Of a stretch of DNA of 64,000 nucleotides, positions 7,003-16,445 are shown one piece after another (the stretch's first letter is position 1; every line of letters starts with the position of its first letter). A model generated the notes under the pieces. It made no database searches and was not told the origin of the DNA. It saw only the letters and a list, made by a program, of their open reading frames with translations. This DNA comes from Dyella acidiphila (lineage in GTDB: Bacteria; Pseudomonadota; Gammaproteobacteria; Xanthomonadales; Rhodanobacteraceae): contig NZ_JACZZA010000003.1 in NCBI RefSeq assembly GCF_014863405.1, forward strand, positions 248,001 to 312,000. Direction: 5' to 3'. The position numbers and the translations under genes were made by a program.

Positions 7003-9882
7003 GTGATACTCAAGCGAAATATGCTTGCCATGGCGTTGGCATCGACGGGTCTGTGCATGACCTTTGGTGTGGCTGCGCAGACGGCGCCGGCCACGGCGAC
7101 GCAGCAGACCGGCACCGCCAACAGCACCAGCAACAACAGCAGCCCGGACCAGACCGGCACCAGCCCGAAGAACCAGCAGCAGCTGGTCAAGAGCCTGTCG
7201 TCGGTGACGGTGACCGGCTTCAGCAGCAGCGTCGAGAAGTCGATCGACTACCAGCGCTATTCCGACACGCTTACCAACGTGGTGACGGCGGCCGATATCG
7301 GCGGCCTGCCCGATCAGTCGATCGCCGATTCGCTCACCCACTTGCCGGGTGTCTCGGCCGAGCGCATTGCCGGCCAGGCCTCGCAGATCAATATCCGCGG
7401 CCTGTCGGGCGATTTCATTCTCACCACGCTGGACGGCCGCGAGCAGCCTTCCACCAGCGGTACCAACTACATCCAGTTCGATCAGTATCCGTCGGAGCTG
7501 ATCAACCAGGCGACCGTGTACAAGTCCTCGCAGGCGTCGCTGATCGAAGGCGGCGTGGCCGGCACCATCGCCATGCAAACGGCCAATCCGCTGGAAAACT
7601 CCAAGGATCAGTCGCTCAATATCGATGCGCGCGGCAGCTATGACGGGCAGGCGCACGATGTGCCCGATGCCAACCCGATGGGCTACCGCCTGAGCCTGGC
7701 GTACCAGGGCAAGTTCCTCGACAACACCCTGGGCGTTGGCCTGGGTTTCGCGGATATGTACCAGCCGCACGTGGCCGAGCAGTTCGTGGGCGAAGCTTCC
7801 GACGGCAGCCTCTACCAGCTCAACAAGAACAGTTCGCAGCAGGCCTACCTGCCGGAAGGCGTGCAGGTGCAGCAGAACGGCGGCGAAGAGCGCCGTCGCG
7901 GCTATCTCGCCACCGTGGTGTGGAAGCCGGTCGACGAACTGCAGCTGACCGCCGATACCTTCTTCTCGAAGTTCGACAATACGTCGTTCGGCTACGGCAT
8001 GCGTTCGCAGAACTATTACGGCAACAACGCGCAGATCACCAATCCGGTGATCGGCTCGCTGGGCACGGTGACCGGTGGTACGGCGAGCTCCAATCCGGCC
8101 GGCGTGGGCGGCAATCAGTTCTCCAACGAAACTACGCTGGACAACTACACCACCGATACCAGCGTGTTTTCCGGCGGCCTCAACCTGAAGTGGAACCACG
8201 GCAACTGGCATGTGGAATCGGACGTCTCGCTGTCGCATGCCTCCAGTGACGAAATCAACGTCGACGCCACCGCCGATCCGTACACCGGCCTTGGCACCAG
8301 CAATCCGCAGCTGATGTCGCAGTCGGCCAACTTCCAGCTGGCCGGCCGTTCGATCGGCAATTTCTCGGTCGCCAATCCGGGTGTCTATACTAATCTCAAC
8401 GACATGGCCCTGTCGCGCTACGGTGTGTATCCGTACATCTATCACGACAAGGACAAGGCGTTCCGCACCAGCGTGCAGTACGACCTGCCGAACAATCCGG
8501 TGTTCTCGGCCGTCGAGGCCGGCGTCTACGTCAACAACCACGACTACAACGCCGACCGCTCGGTCTACGTATACGGTTCGGAATGGAATACCGCCCCGAT
8601 TGCCGGCCAGCCGCCGCTGACCATTCCGGCGGCCGATGCGAAAGTCACCTGCTGGCAGGGCAAGTTCAGCGGTTTCCCCTGCTTCCTGACCCTTAACGGC
8701 CCGGCGATTCTCGCTTCGCACGGCATCACCGCCAATCCGGTGAAGAACATCACCGACCAGAGCTGGTCGGAAATCCAGAGCGGCTCGGTCAACGAGAAAA
8801 CCCGCGACTTCTTCCTGATGGGCGACATCGATGCACAGCTGTTCGGTCATGAGCTGACCGGCAATGTGGGCGTGCGCGTCTCGCACCAGTCGCAGTACAG
8901 CAGCGGCCTGCAGGAAGTCGAGCCGGGCGAAGGCATCCTGATCGTCGACGGCAATGGCAACAGCAGCAATGCCTATGCGCCGATCACGGTGGGCAAGACC
9001 TATACCGACTATCTGCCGTCGTTGAACCTGGTCTATCACTGGACCGATAACGACCAGTCGCGTTTCGCCGTGGCGAAAGTGCTGTCGCGTCCGCCGATCG
9101 ATACCATGCTGGCCGGTGCGGGTTCCTGGATCTCCAATGGCCAGTACAACGTCTACGGCAGCACCAGCCCGCTGCTGAGTCCCCTGCGCGCCACCCAGTT
9201 CGATCTGGATTACGAGCACTACTTCGACGACTCCACCGGCTCGGTCACGGCGGGTGTGTTCTTCAAGAAGGTGGATTCGTTCATCCAGCAGGTGACCTAC
9301 AACAACTTCAATTTCGCCTCGGTCGGCATCGTGGTGCCGAACGATCCGGATACCGGCAAGCCCTACGAGAACGGCGAGTACCAGACCGCCTACAACGCCA
9401 AGGGCGGCGACGTGCGCGGCCTGGAAGCCTCGTTCACCAAGACCCACTTCCTGCCGGGCATCTGGTCGGGCCTTGGCTTCGACACCAACCTGGCGCTCAC
9501 CTCGAGCAACGTGCACAACCCGACCAATCTGGCTGGCCCGACCACCTACATCGGCCTGCCGGGTCTGTCGCGGCGCGTGGCCAGCGCGGCGGTGTTCTAC
9601 GACAACGGCACGTTCTCGGCGCGCCTGTCCGGCAACTATCGTTCGTCGTTCCTCTCCAACACGCAGATTGCGGTCAACAATCAGCTGGTCACCTTCGCGT
9701 CCGAGACCGTGTATGACTTGCAGGCCTCGTACAACATCACCAGCCAGCTGAGCGTGGTCTACCAGATGCTCAACCTGACCAATCAGCCGACCAAGACCTA
9801 TTTCGGCGGCAATCCGCAGCAGACCGGCACCATCCAGTACTTCGGTCGCACCAGCTACCTGGGTTTCAATTTCAAGCTCTAA
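7003..9882 (+). CDS. TonB-dependent receptor, probable maltodextrin/alpha-glucan uptake
   Basis: A 959-residue outer-membrane active transporter. The signal peptide is MILKRNMLAMALASTGLCM and onward, to about residue 27. A Ser/Thr/Asn/Gln-rich linker follows, then a plug domain from about residue 65 with VTVTGFSSSVEKSID, LPDQSIADSLTHLPGV and INIRGLSGDF. A 22-strand barrel ends in YLGFNFKL with the expected terminal hydrophobic residue. The linker and plug style match the large Xanthomonas/Caulobacter receptor group. The GTG start at 7003 follows GGAGGGG at 5 bases; upstream in-frame codons have no ribosome site. The gene lies between a glucosidase and exported GH13/GH31 enzymes, so alpha-glucan oligosaccharides are the likely substrate. 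That is a context inference; the barrel itself does not show specificity. Confidence 0.9.
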   Translation: MILKRNMLAMALASTGLCMTFGVAAQTAPATATQQTGTANSTSNNSSPDQTGTSPKNQQQLVKSLSSVTVTGFSSSVEKSIDYQRYSDTLTNVVTAADIGGLPDQSIADSLTHLPGVSAERIAGQASQINIRGLSGDFILTTLDGREQPSTSGTNYIQFDQYPSELINQATVYKSSQASLIEGGVAGTIAMQTANPLENSKDQSLNIDARGSYDGQAHDVPDANPMGYRLSLAYQGKFLDNTLGVGLGFADMYQPHVAEQFVGEASDGSLYQLNKNSSQQAYLPEGVQVQQNGGEERRRGYLATVVWKPVDELQLTADTFFSKFDNTSFGYGMRSQNYYGNNAQITNPVIGSLGTVTGGTASSNPAGVGGNQFSNETTLDNYTTDTSVFSGGLNLKWNHGNWHVESDVSLSHASSDEINVDATADPYTGLGTSNPQLMSQSANFQLAGRSIGNFSVANPGVYTNLNDMALSRYGVYPYIYHDKDKAFRTSVQYDLPNNPVFSAVEAGVYVNNHDYNADRSVYVYGSEWNTAPIAGQPPLTIPAADAKVTCWQGKFSGFPCFLTLNGPAILASHGITANPVKNITDQSWSEIQSGSVNEKTRDFFLMGDIDAQLFGHELTGNVGVRVSHQSQYSSGLQEVEPGEGILIVDGNGNSSNAYAPITVGKTYTDYLPSLNLVYHWTDNDQSRFAVAKVLSRPPIDTMLAGAGSWISNGQYNVYGSTSPLLSPLRATQFDLDYEHYFDDSTGSVTAGVFFKKVDSFIQQVTYNNFNFASVGIVVPNDPDTGKPYENGEYQTAYNAKGGDVRGLEASFTKTHFLPGIWSGLGFDTNLALTSSNVHNPTNLAGPTTYIGLPGLSRRVASAAVFYDNGTFSARLSGNYRSSFLSNTQIAVNNQLVTFASETVYDLQASYNITSQLSVVYQMLNLTNQPTKTYFGGNPQQTGTIQYFGRTSYLGFNFKL

Positions 9883-9935
9883 ACCCTGCGGTAGTGCCGG
9901 GTGGCGTCCAGCCGCTGCCCGGCATACTCCCCTCA

Positions 9936-9976
9936 CCCGGTTCCATGGTTGATTGTGGAACCGGGTTCTTTTATTT
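9936..9976 (+). terminator. Rho-independent terminator after the TonB receptor gene
   Basis: A perfect 10-bp stem (CCCGGTTCCA / TGGAACCGGG) with a 10-base loop is followed by TTCTTTTATTT. It lies 54 bases after the receptor stop codon. It separates the receptor transcript from the downstream hydrolase genes, which therefore need their own promoter or read-through. Confidence 0.9.
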
Positions 9977-10043
9977 CAGCGCTTGAATCTCCGCTGGGTG
10001 TGACGGTTCAAGGGCGGTAACGCTCCGTCCCCGGGAGATCACC

Positions 10044-11612
10044 ATGCCAGGCTTACGTGCTGTTTTTCTTCAGGCTGCGCTCGCCGCGGCGACTTCGCTG
10101 CTGTGCACGGCGTCGCTGGCGCAAGCGGCACCGATGGCTGCATCTGCCGCACCGGCAGCATCCGGCGTCTATTACGAAATTTTCGTGCGCGCCTTCTACG
10201 ACAGCAACGGCGACGGCATCGGCGACCTGAAGGGCATCACCCAGAAGCTCGATTACATCAAGTCGCTGGGCGTCAGCGGGATCTGGCTCACGCCGATCAA
10301 TCCCTCGCCCAGCTATCACGGCTACGACATCACCGATTACGAAGGCATCAATCCGCAATTCGGCACGCTGCAGGACTTCAGGCAACTGCTGGATGAAGCG
10401 CATAAGCGCCATATCCAGGTGCTGATGGACATGGTGATCAACCACACCAGCGATCAGCATCCATGGTTCAAGGCGGCGCTCAACCCGAAGGATCCGCATC
10501 ACGACTGGTACGTATGGGCCAAGCCGGGCAGCGATCTCGGCGCGATCAGCGCTACCGGCGGACCGGCCTGGCATCGCGCACCGAACGGCCAGTACTACGT
10601 GGGCGTATTCACCGGCGCCATGCCCGATCTCAACTACGACAATCCGGCCGTGCGCAAGGCGATGATCGATGTCGGCGCGTTCTGGCTGCGCCAGGGCGTG
10701 GACGGTTTCCGCCTGGATGCCGCGCAGCATATCTATGACGATCTGCGCACCGATGTGGATAGCCCCATCGCATTGCAGAAAAATCTTGCCTGGTGGAGCG
10801 AATACCACCGTGGCCTGGAAGCGGTGGATCCGAAGGTATGGCTGGTGGGCGAAGTGGCGCGCCAGAATCCGGACGATCTCACGCCCTACATGGGCGCCTT
10901 GAACACCGTGTTCAATTTCCCGGTGGCGACCCAGCTGATCGACAGCGTGAAGCAGGAGCGCAACCTGGGCATCGGGCGCGGCCTGCAGTACACCTATGCG
11001 GCCTATCGCGCGCATGATGGCGGCCAACTCGACGATGCGCCGTTCCTGACCAATCACGATCAGGAGCGGGTGATGAGCCAGCTGGATGGCAACATGGCGC
11101 ATATGCGCCTGGCCGCGGCGCTGCTGCTGACGTTGCCGGGGCATCCGTTTATCTATTACGGCGAGGAACTCGGCATGCAGGGCACCAAGCCCGACGAGGA
11201 TATCCGCGAGCCGATGCGCTGGTACCGCAAGGGCGATGGTCCCGGGCTGGCGCATTGGAAGGACTGGAGCAGCAAGGACGGCGCGGATATTTCGGTGGAA
11301 GCCGAGCAGGCCGATCCCACCTCCTTGCTCAATCTCTATCGCAAGCTGATCGGCTGGCGCGAGCAAGTCAGCGCGCTGCGCGACGGCGTGTTGCACGATG
11401 TGCCGGCCGACGATCCGCATCTGCTCGCCTACATGCTGCAGGACGCGCAATCGCGGGTGCTGGTGGTGCATAACCTGTCGCGCGAAACACGCAGTTTGCC
11501 GCTACCTGCCGATGTCCGTGTAGCGAACGTGCTGCTGCAGAGCACGCCCGGCATCACGCTGACATCCGGCCGCCTCAGCCTGCCGCCGTACGCCACGGCG
11601 ATCCTGCAATAA
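10044..11612 (+). CDS. Exported GH13 alpha-amylase-family enzyme
   Basis: A 522-residue glycoside hydrolase family 13 protein with a signal peptide (about residues 1-28, ending SLAQAA), so it acts in the periplasm or outside. Barrel motifs include YYEIFVRAFYDSNGDG and DMVINHTSDQHPW. Catalytic residues are Asp about 225 (DGFRLDAAQH), Glu about 270 (WLVGEVAR) and Asp about 339 (FLTNHDQERV). The DSNGDGIGDLKG segment is a likely calcium-binding loop. A small beta-sandwich closes the protein. A strong ribosome site (GGGAG, 6 bases before ATG) marks the start. It probably trims oligosaccharides delivered by the upstream receptor before uptake. Alpha-amylase versus oligo-alpha-glucosidase specificity cannot be decided here. 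Confidence 0.87.
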   Translation: MPGLRAVFLQAALAAATSLLCTASLAQAAPMAASAAPAASGVYYEIFVRAFYDSNGDGIGDLKGITQKLDYIKSLGVSGIWLTPINPSPSYHGYDITDYEGINPQFGTLQDFRQLLDEAHKRHIQVLMDMVINHTSDQHPWFKAALNPKDPHHDWYVWAKPGSDLGAISATGGPAWHRAPNGQYYVGVFTGAMPDLNYDNPAVRKAMIDVGAFWLRQGVDGFRLDAAQHIYDDLRTDVDSPIALQKNLAWWSEYHRGLEAVDPKVWLVGEVARQNPDDLTPYMGALNTVFNFPVATQLIDSVKQERNLGIGRGLQYTYAAYRAHDGGQLDDAPFLTNHDQERVMSQLDGNMAHMRLAAALLLTLPGHPFIYYGEELGMQGTKPDEDIREPMRWYRKGDGPGLAHWKDWSSKDGADISVEAEQADPTSLLNLYRKLIGWREQVSALRDGVLHDVPADDPHLLAYMLQDAQSRVLVVHNLSRETRSLPLPADVRVANVLLQSTPGITLTSGRLSLPPYATAILQ

Positions 11613-11777
11613 GCCGGCGGCGGTGCATGGAAGTGCACCGCCACGGCGATCATCTGGCCGTCTAATGCCCCCAGTGCGCAACAACTGCGGTTATAGTCGG
11701 GCGGCCTCGCGGCGGCGTGCCTGGCGGTAACGTCGCGTCGAGGCGGCAAAGCTCCTGCACTGAAGAAGGACGGTTGG

Positions 11778-14150
11778 ATGAGTACACCGCGTCATCTCGT
11801 TATCGGCGGCCTGTTGCTGGCTGCCGCACTATCCACCCAGGCAGGATCTCCAGACAGCGGCAGCAGCGGTTTCCAGCTGCAGCACGTCGATGCACAAGGC
11901 ATGGTGCTGGCGCAGGGCGCCGCGCGCATCACGCTGCGTTTTCTCACGCCCGACACCGTGCAGGTGCACGGCATGCCGCATGGGGTGGATACCGCGCCGG
12001 GCATCGTGATGGATCCCCACGCCAGCCGCGAAACGCTCACTAACCTGCGCGTCAGCAGCACGGCCGATAGCGACACGGTTGCCAGCGATGCGCTGGCGGT
12101 TACCTGGGACAAGCATGGCGGCCATCTGAAGATCGCCGATGCGCAGGGCCAGGTCCTGCTGGAGACCGATCCTGCCAGCCTGATGGATGGCCATATCGAG
12201 CTGCAGCACGCCGCCACCGATACCTTCTACGGCATCGGCAGCTACGACGCTTTCGAGCCGGCCAAAGAAGGCGTGACGCGCAGCGGCGCGAAGGTGGTCA
12301 AGGCCGGTGAGCAAGGTTACGCCGGCGGTCCGTTCGTGTGGAGCACGCGCGGCTATGGCGTGCTGGTGGATACCCTCGGCGCTCGCTTCGAGCTCGGCAA
12401 GGATGCGATCAAGGTCAGCGGCATCACGCGCCCGGACGTCAGCTATGACGTGATCGTGGGTCGGCCGCCGCAGATCTTCAAGGCGCTCTCGCGGCTCAGC
12501 GGCGCGCCGCCGCTGTTTCCGAAATGGGCCACCGGTTTCACCAATAGCCAGTGGGGCAGCGATCAGCAGGAAGTGCTGGCGATCGTGCACGGCTACCGCA
12601 CGCGGCATATCCCGATCGACAACTTCACCTTCGACTTTGACTGGAAGGCCTGGGGCGAGGACAACTACGGCGAATTCCGCTGGAATGCGAAGAAATTTCC
12701 CGATGGTCCCAGCGGTGCGCTGAAGCAGACCATGGATCAGCTAGGCATGCACATGACCGGCATCATGAAGCCGCGCATCCATGTCGACACCGAAGAAGGG
12801 CGCTATGCCGAAGCGCACCACTACTGGGTCGCCAGCCGTCCGGCGAGCCCGGATTATTTCTCGCTCAAACCGGTGCGCGATGTGGATTTCGATCAGCCCG
12901 CCGTGCGGGCCTGGTTCTTCAACGCCGCGCTGAAGCATTCCTTCGATACCGGCATCGTCGGCTGGTGGAATGACGAGGCCGACAATACCAACAGCAATAC
13001 GCAGTTCCTCAACATGCAGCGTGCGCTGTATGACGGGCAGCGCGCGTTCACGCAGACGCGCGTGTGGTCGATCAATCGCGATTTCTTCCTCGGTTCGCAG
13101 CGCTATGCCTATGGCCTGTGGTCCGGCGATATCGATACCGGCTTCGAGAGCATGGCTGCACAGCGCCAGCGCATGCTCAGCGCGATCGATGTGGGCGAGA
13201 TGAAGTGGGGCATGGATACCGGCGGCTTCAAAGGCCATCCCGACAACGAAAACTATGCGCGCTGGATGGAATTCGCCGCCTTCGTGCCGATTTTCCGCGT
13301 GCATGGCACCTTCGGCGAAAAACGCCAGCCATGGATGTACGGGGCGGTGGCGGAAAAGGCGGCAACCGATGCGATCCGCCTGCGCTACGCGTTGATTCCC
13401 TATATCTACAGCTATGACCGTGCCGCCACCACCGAAGGCGTGGGCCTGGTGCGGCCGCTGTACTTCGACTATCCGAACGATCCGCAGGTACGCGACGACG
13501 TCGACGCCTGGATGTTCGGCGACGGCCTGCTGGTCGCACCGGTAGTGGCCAAGGGGCAGACGCAGAAAGACATCTATTTGCCGGCCGGGCAGTGGATCGA
13601 TTACTTCAAGGGCACGGTCTACCAGGGCGGCCAGACCATCCATTACGCGGTGGACAGCAAGACCTGGAGCGACATCCCGCTGTTCGTCCGGGCCGGCGCG
13701 ATCATTCCGACCCAGCCGGTCATGGACTATGTGGGCGAGCATCCGCTGACCGAGCTGACGGTGGATGTATTCCCGGCCAGCGACGCCACCCATTTCGACT
13801 ACTACGATGACGACGGCGATACCTATGCCTACGAGCAGGGCGCATTCTTTTCACAGCGCATGAACACCCAGCGCACGGCCGAGGGCGTAACGTTCGCGAC
13901 CGATGCGGTGAAGGGCACGTTCAAGCCGGTGCTGCGCACCTATCTGGTCAAGCTCCATGGCAACGCTGCGCAGCATGTCAGTGCCAACGGCCATGGCGTG
14001 CGCCAGTATGCGGACCTGGATGCGCTCAAGGCAGCCACGGAAGGGGAGGGCTGGGCCAGCGGCAGCGACCGCTATGGTCCGGTGACGTGGGTGCGGATGG
14101 CGGCCGGTGCGGCGACCAGGCTGGCACTGGATAACCCTGCTGCGCACTGA
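11778..14150 (+). CDS. Exported GH31 alpha-glycosidase
   Basis: A 790-residue glycoside hydrolase family 31 enzyme with a signal peptide (about residues 1-22). The N-terminal beta-sandwich (about 30-230) leads into a (beta/alpha)8 barrel. This contains NFTFDFDWKAWGE, the nucleophile Asp about 399 in GWWNDEADN and the acid/base Asp about 451 in LWSGDIDTGF. Proximal and distal C-terminal beta domains follow, including ADAWMF-type DDVDAWMFGDGLLVAPV and FDYYDDDGDTY. GH31 members include alpha-glucosidases, alpha-xylosidases and transglucosylases. The neighbours point to an alpha-glucosidase acting on glucans, but isomaltose-type or xylose-containing substrates are possible. AAGGA lies 7 bases before the ATG. 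The gene is 165 bases after the GH13 gene and probably in the same transcript. Confidence 0.87.
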   Translation: MSTPRHLVIGGLLLAAALSTQAGSPDSGSSGFQLQHVDAQGMVLAQGAARITLRFLTPDTVQVHGMPHGVDTAPGIVMDPHASRETLTNLRVSSTADSDTVASDALAVTWDKHGGHLKIADAQGQVLLETDPASLMDGHIELQHAATDTFYGIGSYDAFEPAKEGVTRSGAKVVKAGEQGYAGGPFVWSTRGYGVLVDTLGARFELGKDAIKVSGITRPDVSYDVIVGRPPQIFKALSRLSGAPPLFPKWATGFTNSQWGSDQQEVLAIVHGYRTRHIPIDNFTFDFDWKAWGEDNYGEFRWNAKKFPDGPSGALKQTMDQLGMHMTGIMKPRIHVDTEEGRYAEAHHYWVASRPASPDYFSLKPVRDVDFDQPAVRAWFFNAALKHSFDTGIVGWWNDEADNTNSNTQFLNMQRALYDGQRAFTQTRVWSINRDFFLGSQRYAYGLWSGDIDTGFESMAAQRQRMLSAIDVGEMKWGMDTGGFKGHPDNENYARWMEFAAFVPIFRVHGTFGEKRQPWMYGAVAEKAATDAIRLRYALIPYIYSYDRAATTEGVGLVRPLYFDYPNDPQVRDDVDAWMFGDGLLVAPVVAKGQTQKDIYLPAGQWIDYFKGTVYQGGQTIHYAVDSKTWSDIPLFVRAGAIIPTQPVMDYVGEHPLTELTVDVFPASDATHFDYYDDDGDTYAYEQGAFFSQRMNTQRTAEGVTFATDAVKGTFKPVLRTYLVKLHGNAAQHVSANGHGVRQYADLDALKAATEGEGWASGSDRYGPVTWVRMAAGAATRLALDNPAAH

Positions 14151-14261
14151 GGAAAGCAGCCAGGGCGGCAGAATGGTGCGCCGTGCTGCAGCCGCAGCGG
14201 GCGTGCCTCCGGCGTCATGAGATAGCTGAAATACGGCTAAGTATCCAACAGCGGAGTATGC

Positions 14262-16445
14262 ATGCTGAGTGTGGTGATGATGGCGGCTCTGGCGGCAGCT
14301 GCGGGAACGGATACCTGGACCGAACAGACCATTCCATGGCGCGGCGAACAGGCGCGCATGACCGCGCAGGCGGACGGCCGTTTCACTCTGCAGGGCCCCT
14401 TCGGCCAGCGTGACATCGCTGCGCAGCGCATGCGCAGCGATACCGCCAGCCCGATGTTCGACGGCCTGTTTGCCATGGCGCAGGACGATCTGGCGCAGGA
14501 TTCGGTCAGCGCCATCCGTGACGGCGCCTTCGACGATGGCAAGCCGATGCCGTGCACCTGTTTCGAAACCGGTGCGAAGTGGCCGTATGTGTGGACACGC
14601 GATCTGTCCTACTCGATCGACCTGGGCCTATGGAAATTCGATCCCTTGCGGGCGCGCAATGGACTGAAATTCAAATTGTCCGATGTGCGCGATCCGGTGC
14701 AGCCGCAAGGCCTGTATGCGATGCAGGACACCGGCTCGGGCGGCAGCTGGCCGATCAGCACGGATCGCGTGGTGTGGTTCCTTGCTGCGCAGCATCTGCT
14801 GGAAAACCAGGCCTTCGCCGACGATGTGTACCGCGCCTTGAACGACACGCTGGCGCAGGACCGGCTGTACACCTTCGATCCGGACCTCGGCCTCTATCGC
14901 GGCGAAACCTCGTTCCTGGACTGGCGCGAGCAGACCTATCCGGCGTGGACGGCGAACAACGTGGTGTTCATCGCCCAATCCTTTGCGCTGTCCACCAACG
15001 TGCTGCACTACCAGGCCCTGCAGCTGGCTGCGCGGCTGGCCGGCCAGCACGGTGACAGTGCCAGGGCGATGGGTTATGCCGAGCAGGCGGCGGAACTGAA
15101 GGCGGCGATCAACGCGCGCTTCTGGCGCGAGGATCGCGGCATGTACATGAGCTACATCGGCGGCGACGGCACGGCTTACGACACCTATGATCTGCTCGGT
15201 ACCGCGCTGGCCATCACCAGCGGCGTGGCCGAGGGCGATCGCGCGCGCAGCGCATTGGCGCGATATCCGACCTGGCCGGCGGGCAGTCCGGTGATCTGGC
15301 CGGAACGCGCCGATCAGCCGATTTATCACAACCGCGCGATCTGGCCGTTTGTCAGTGCGTATGCGCTGCGTGCGGCGCGGCTGGTCAACGATCCTGAGCG
15401 CATCGCGCACGAGTTGCGCTCGATCATGCGTGGCGCGGCGCTGTCCGGCTCCAATATGGAGAATTACGAGCTGGCCACGCAGTCCGTACATGTCGACGAA
15501 GGCAAGCTCAGCGGTCCGGTGGTGGATTCGCCGCGCCAGCTGTGGTCGGTGGCGGCCTACCTGGACATGGTCAGCGAGGGCGTGTTCGGCCTGAACGAGG
15601 ATGGGCGTATCGAGCCCAAGCTGCCGCTGTCGCTGGTGCCGTTGCTGTTCGGCGATCGAACCAGCATCAGTCTGGAGTTGTCCGAGCGACGCATCACCTT
15701 GCGCCTGCCGCGCCGCCTGAGCGGCAATTTGCTCGTGGCCGGCAAGATCACCCAGCGCAAGGGCGAAACGGTGGTGGCCCTGAAGGGCATCGATGTAGCG
15801 ACCACGCCCTTGCGTACCGATGCGCCGCTATACGCGCCGCCGATGCCGGATGCACCCACGCTCAGCGCCGACAACCGCGGCTGGCGCGTGCATGTGGATG
15901 GCAAGACCGTGCTGTATGCCGATGGCCAGCGCGTCGGCAATATCGACGACAGCACCTATATCGCACAAGGTGGCAAGCCGCCGTGTGTCAGTGCTACCAC
16001 TCAGGACCGGCAAGGGCTCGAATCGATGCATAGCCCGATGGTCTGCGCCGGTGAACCGGAAACGCTGGACGGCACCTGGCCGCGGGCGTGGACTGCACCG
16101 GGCACCGGCCGCTACCGCGTGGCGCTGCGCTATGCAAACAATCACGGCCCCATTCCCACCGGCGTCACGGCGGCGGTGAAAATGCTGGTGATGACCTGCG
16201 GCAGCGATCCGGCGCAGCGCGTGCCGATCGTGATGCCGCACAGCATCGGCGATCAGCTTTCCACCTACGGCGTCGTTACCGTGAAGGCCGGCGTGCAGTG
16301 CCGCTTTGCGCTGGAGCCGGGTTTCAATATGAGCGCGCTGAGTCACAACGCGCATTACACCGGCGGCAAGGGCGGTGCGGATGGCGTGGTCAACGATGCG
16401 CGCGTGGGCGATTTGCTGATTGCACCGACGGCGAAGAAGCCATGA
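14262..16445 (+). CDS. Six-hairpin glycosidase-like protein with C-terminal accessory domain
   Basis: A 727-residue protein, apparently exported through a short N-terminal hydrophobic signal (about 1-15). The central region (about 60-430) looks like an (alpha/alpha)6 six-hairpin glycosidase. It has the FETGAKWPYVWTRDLSYSIDLG entry loop, SYIGGDGTAYDTYDLLGTAL and later helices rich in Trp, Tyr and Glu. This fold is shared by GH15, GH63, GH78 and debranching enzymes, so no family number is assigned. Roughly the last 180 residues form a separate beta-rich domain containing several cysteines, perhaps carbohydrate-binding. The stop codon overlaps the start of the MFS gene in ATGA, so the two are translationally coupled. 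Position in the locus suggests processing of a branched or end-modified alpha-glucan before import. Confidence 0.72.
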   Translation: MLSVVMMAALAAAAGTDTWTEQTIPWRGEQARMTAQADGRFTLQGPFGQRDIAAQRMRSDTASPMFDGLFAMAQDDLAQDSVSAIRDGAFDDGKPMPCTCFETGAKWPYVWTRDLSYSIDLGLWKFDPLRARNGLKFKLSDVRDPVQPQGLYAMQDTGSGGSWPISTDRVVWFLAAQHLLENQAFADDVYRALNDTLAQDRLYTFDPDLGLYRGETSFLDWREQTYPAWTANNVVFIAQSFALSTNVLHYQALQLAARLAGQHGDSARAMGYAEQAAELKAAINARFWREDRGMYMSYIGGDGTAYDTYDLLGTALAITSGVAEGDRARSALARYPTWPAGSPVIWPERADQPIYHNRAIWPFVSAYALRAARLVNDPERIAHELRSIMRGAALSGSNMENYELATQSVHVDEGKLSGPVVDSPRQLWSVAAYLDMVSEGVFGLNEDGRIEPKLPLSLVPLLFGDRTSISLELSERRITLRLPRRLSGNLLVAGKITQRKGETVVALKGIDVATTPLRTDAPLYAPPMPDAPTLSADNRGWRVHVDGKTVLYADGQRVGNIDDSTYIAQGGKPPCVSATTQDRQGLESMHSPMVCAGEPETLDGTWPRAWTAPGTGRYRVALRYANNHGPIPTGVTAAVKMLVMTCGSDPAQRVPIVMPHSIGDQLSTYGVVTVKAGVQCRFALEPGFNMSALSHNAHYTGGKGGADGVVNDARVGDLLIAPTAKKP

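Noticed and set aside
6976..9936. A 986-residue minus-strand open frame opposite the TonB receptor gene
   Set aside because: It is the complement of a high-GC coding region; it is rich in Arg, Ala, Val and His without domain motifs, while the plus strand has a complete receptor with signal peptide.
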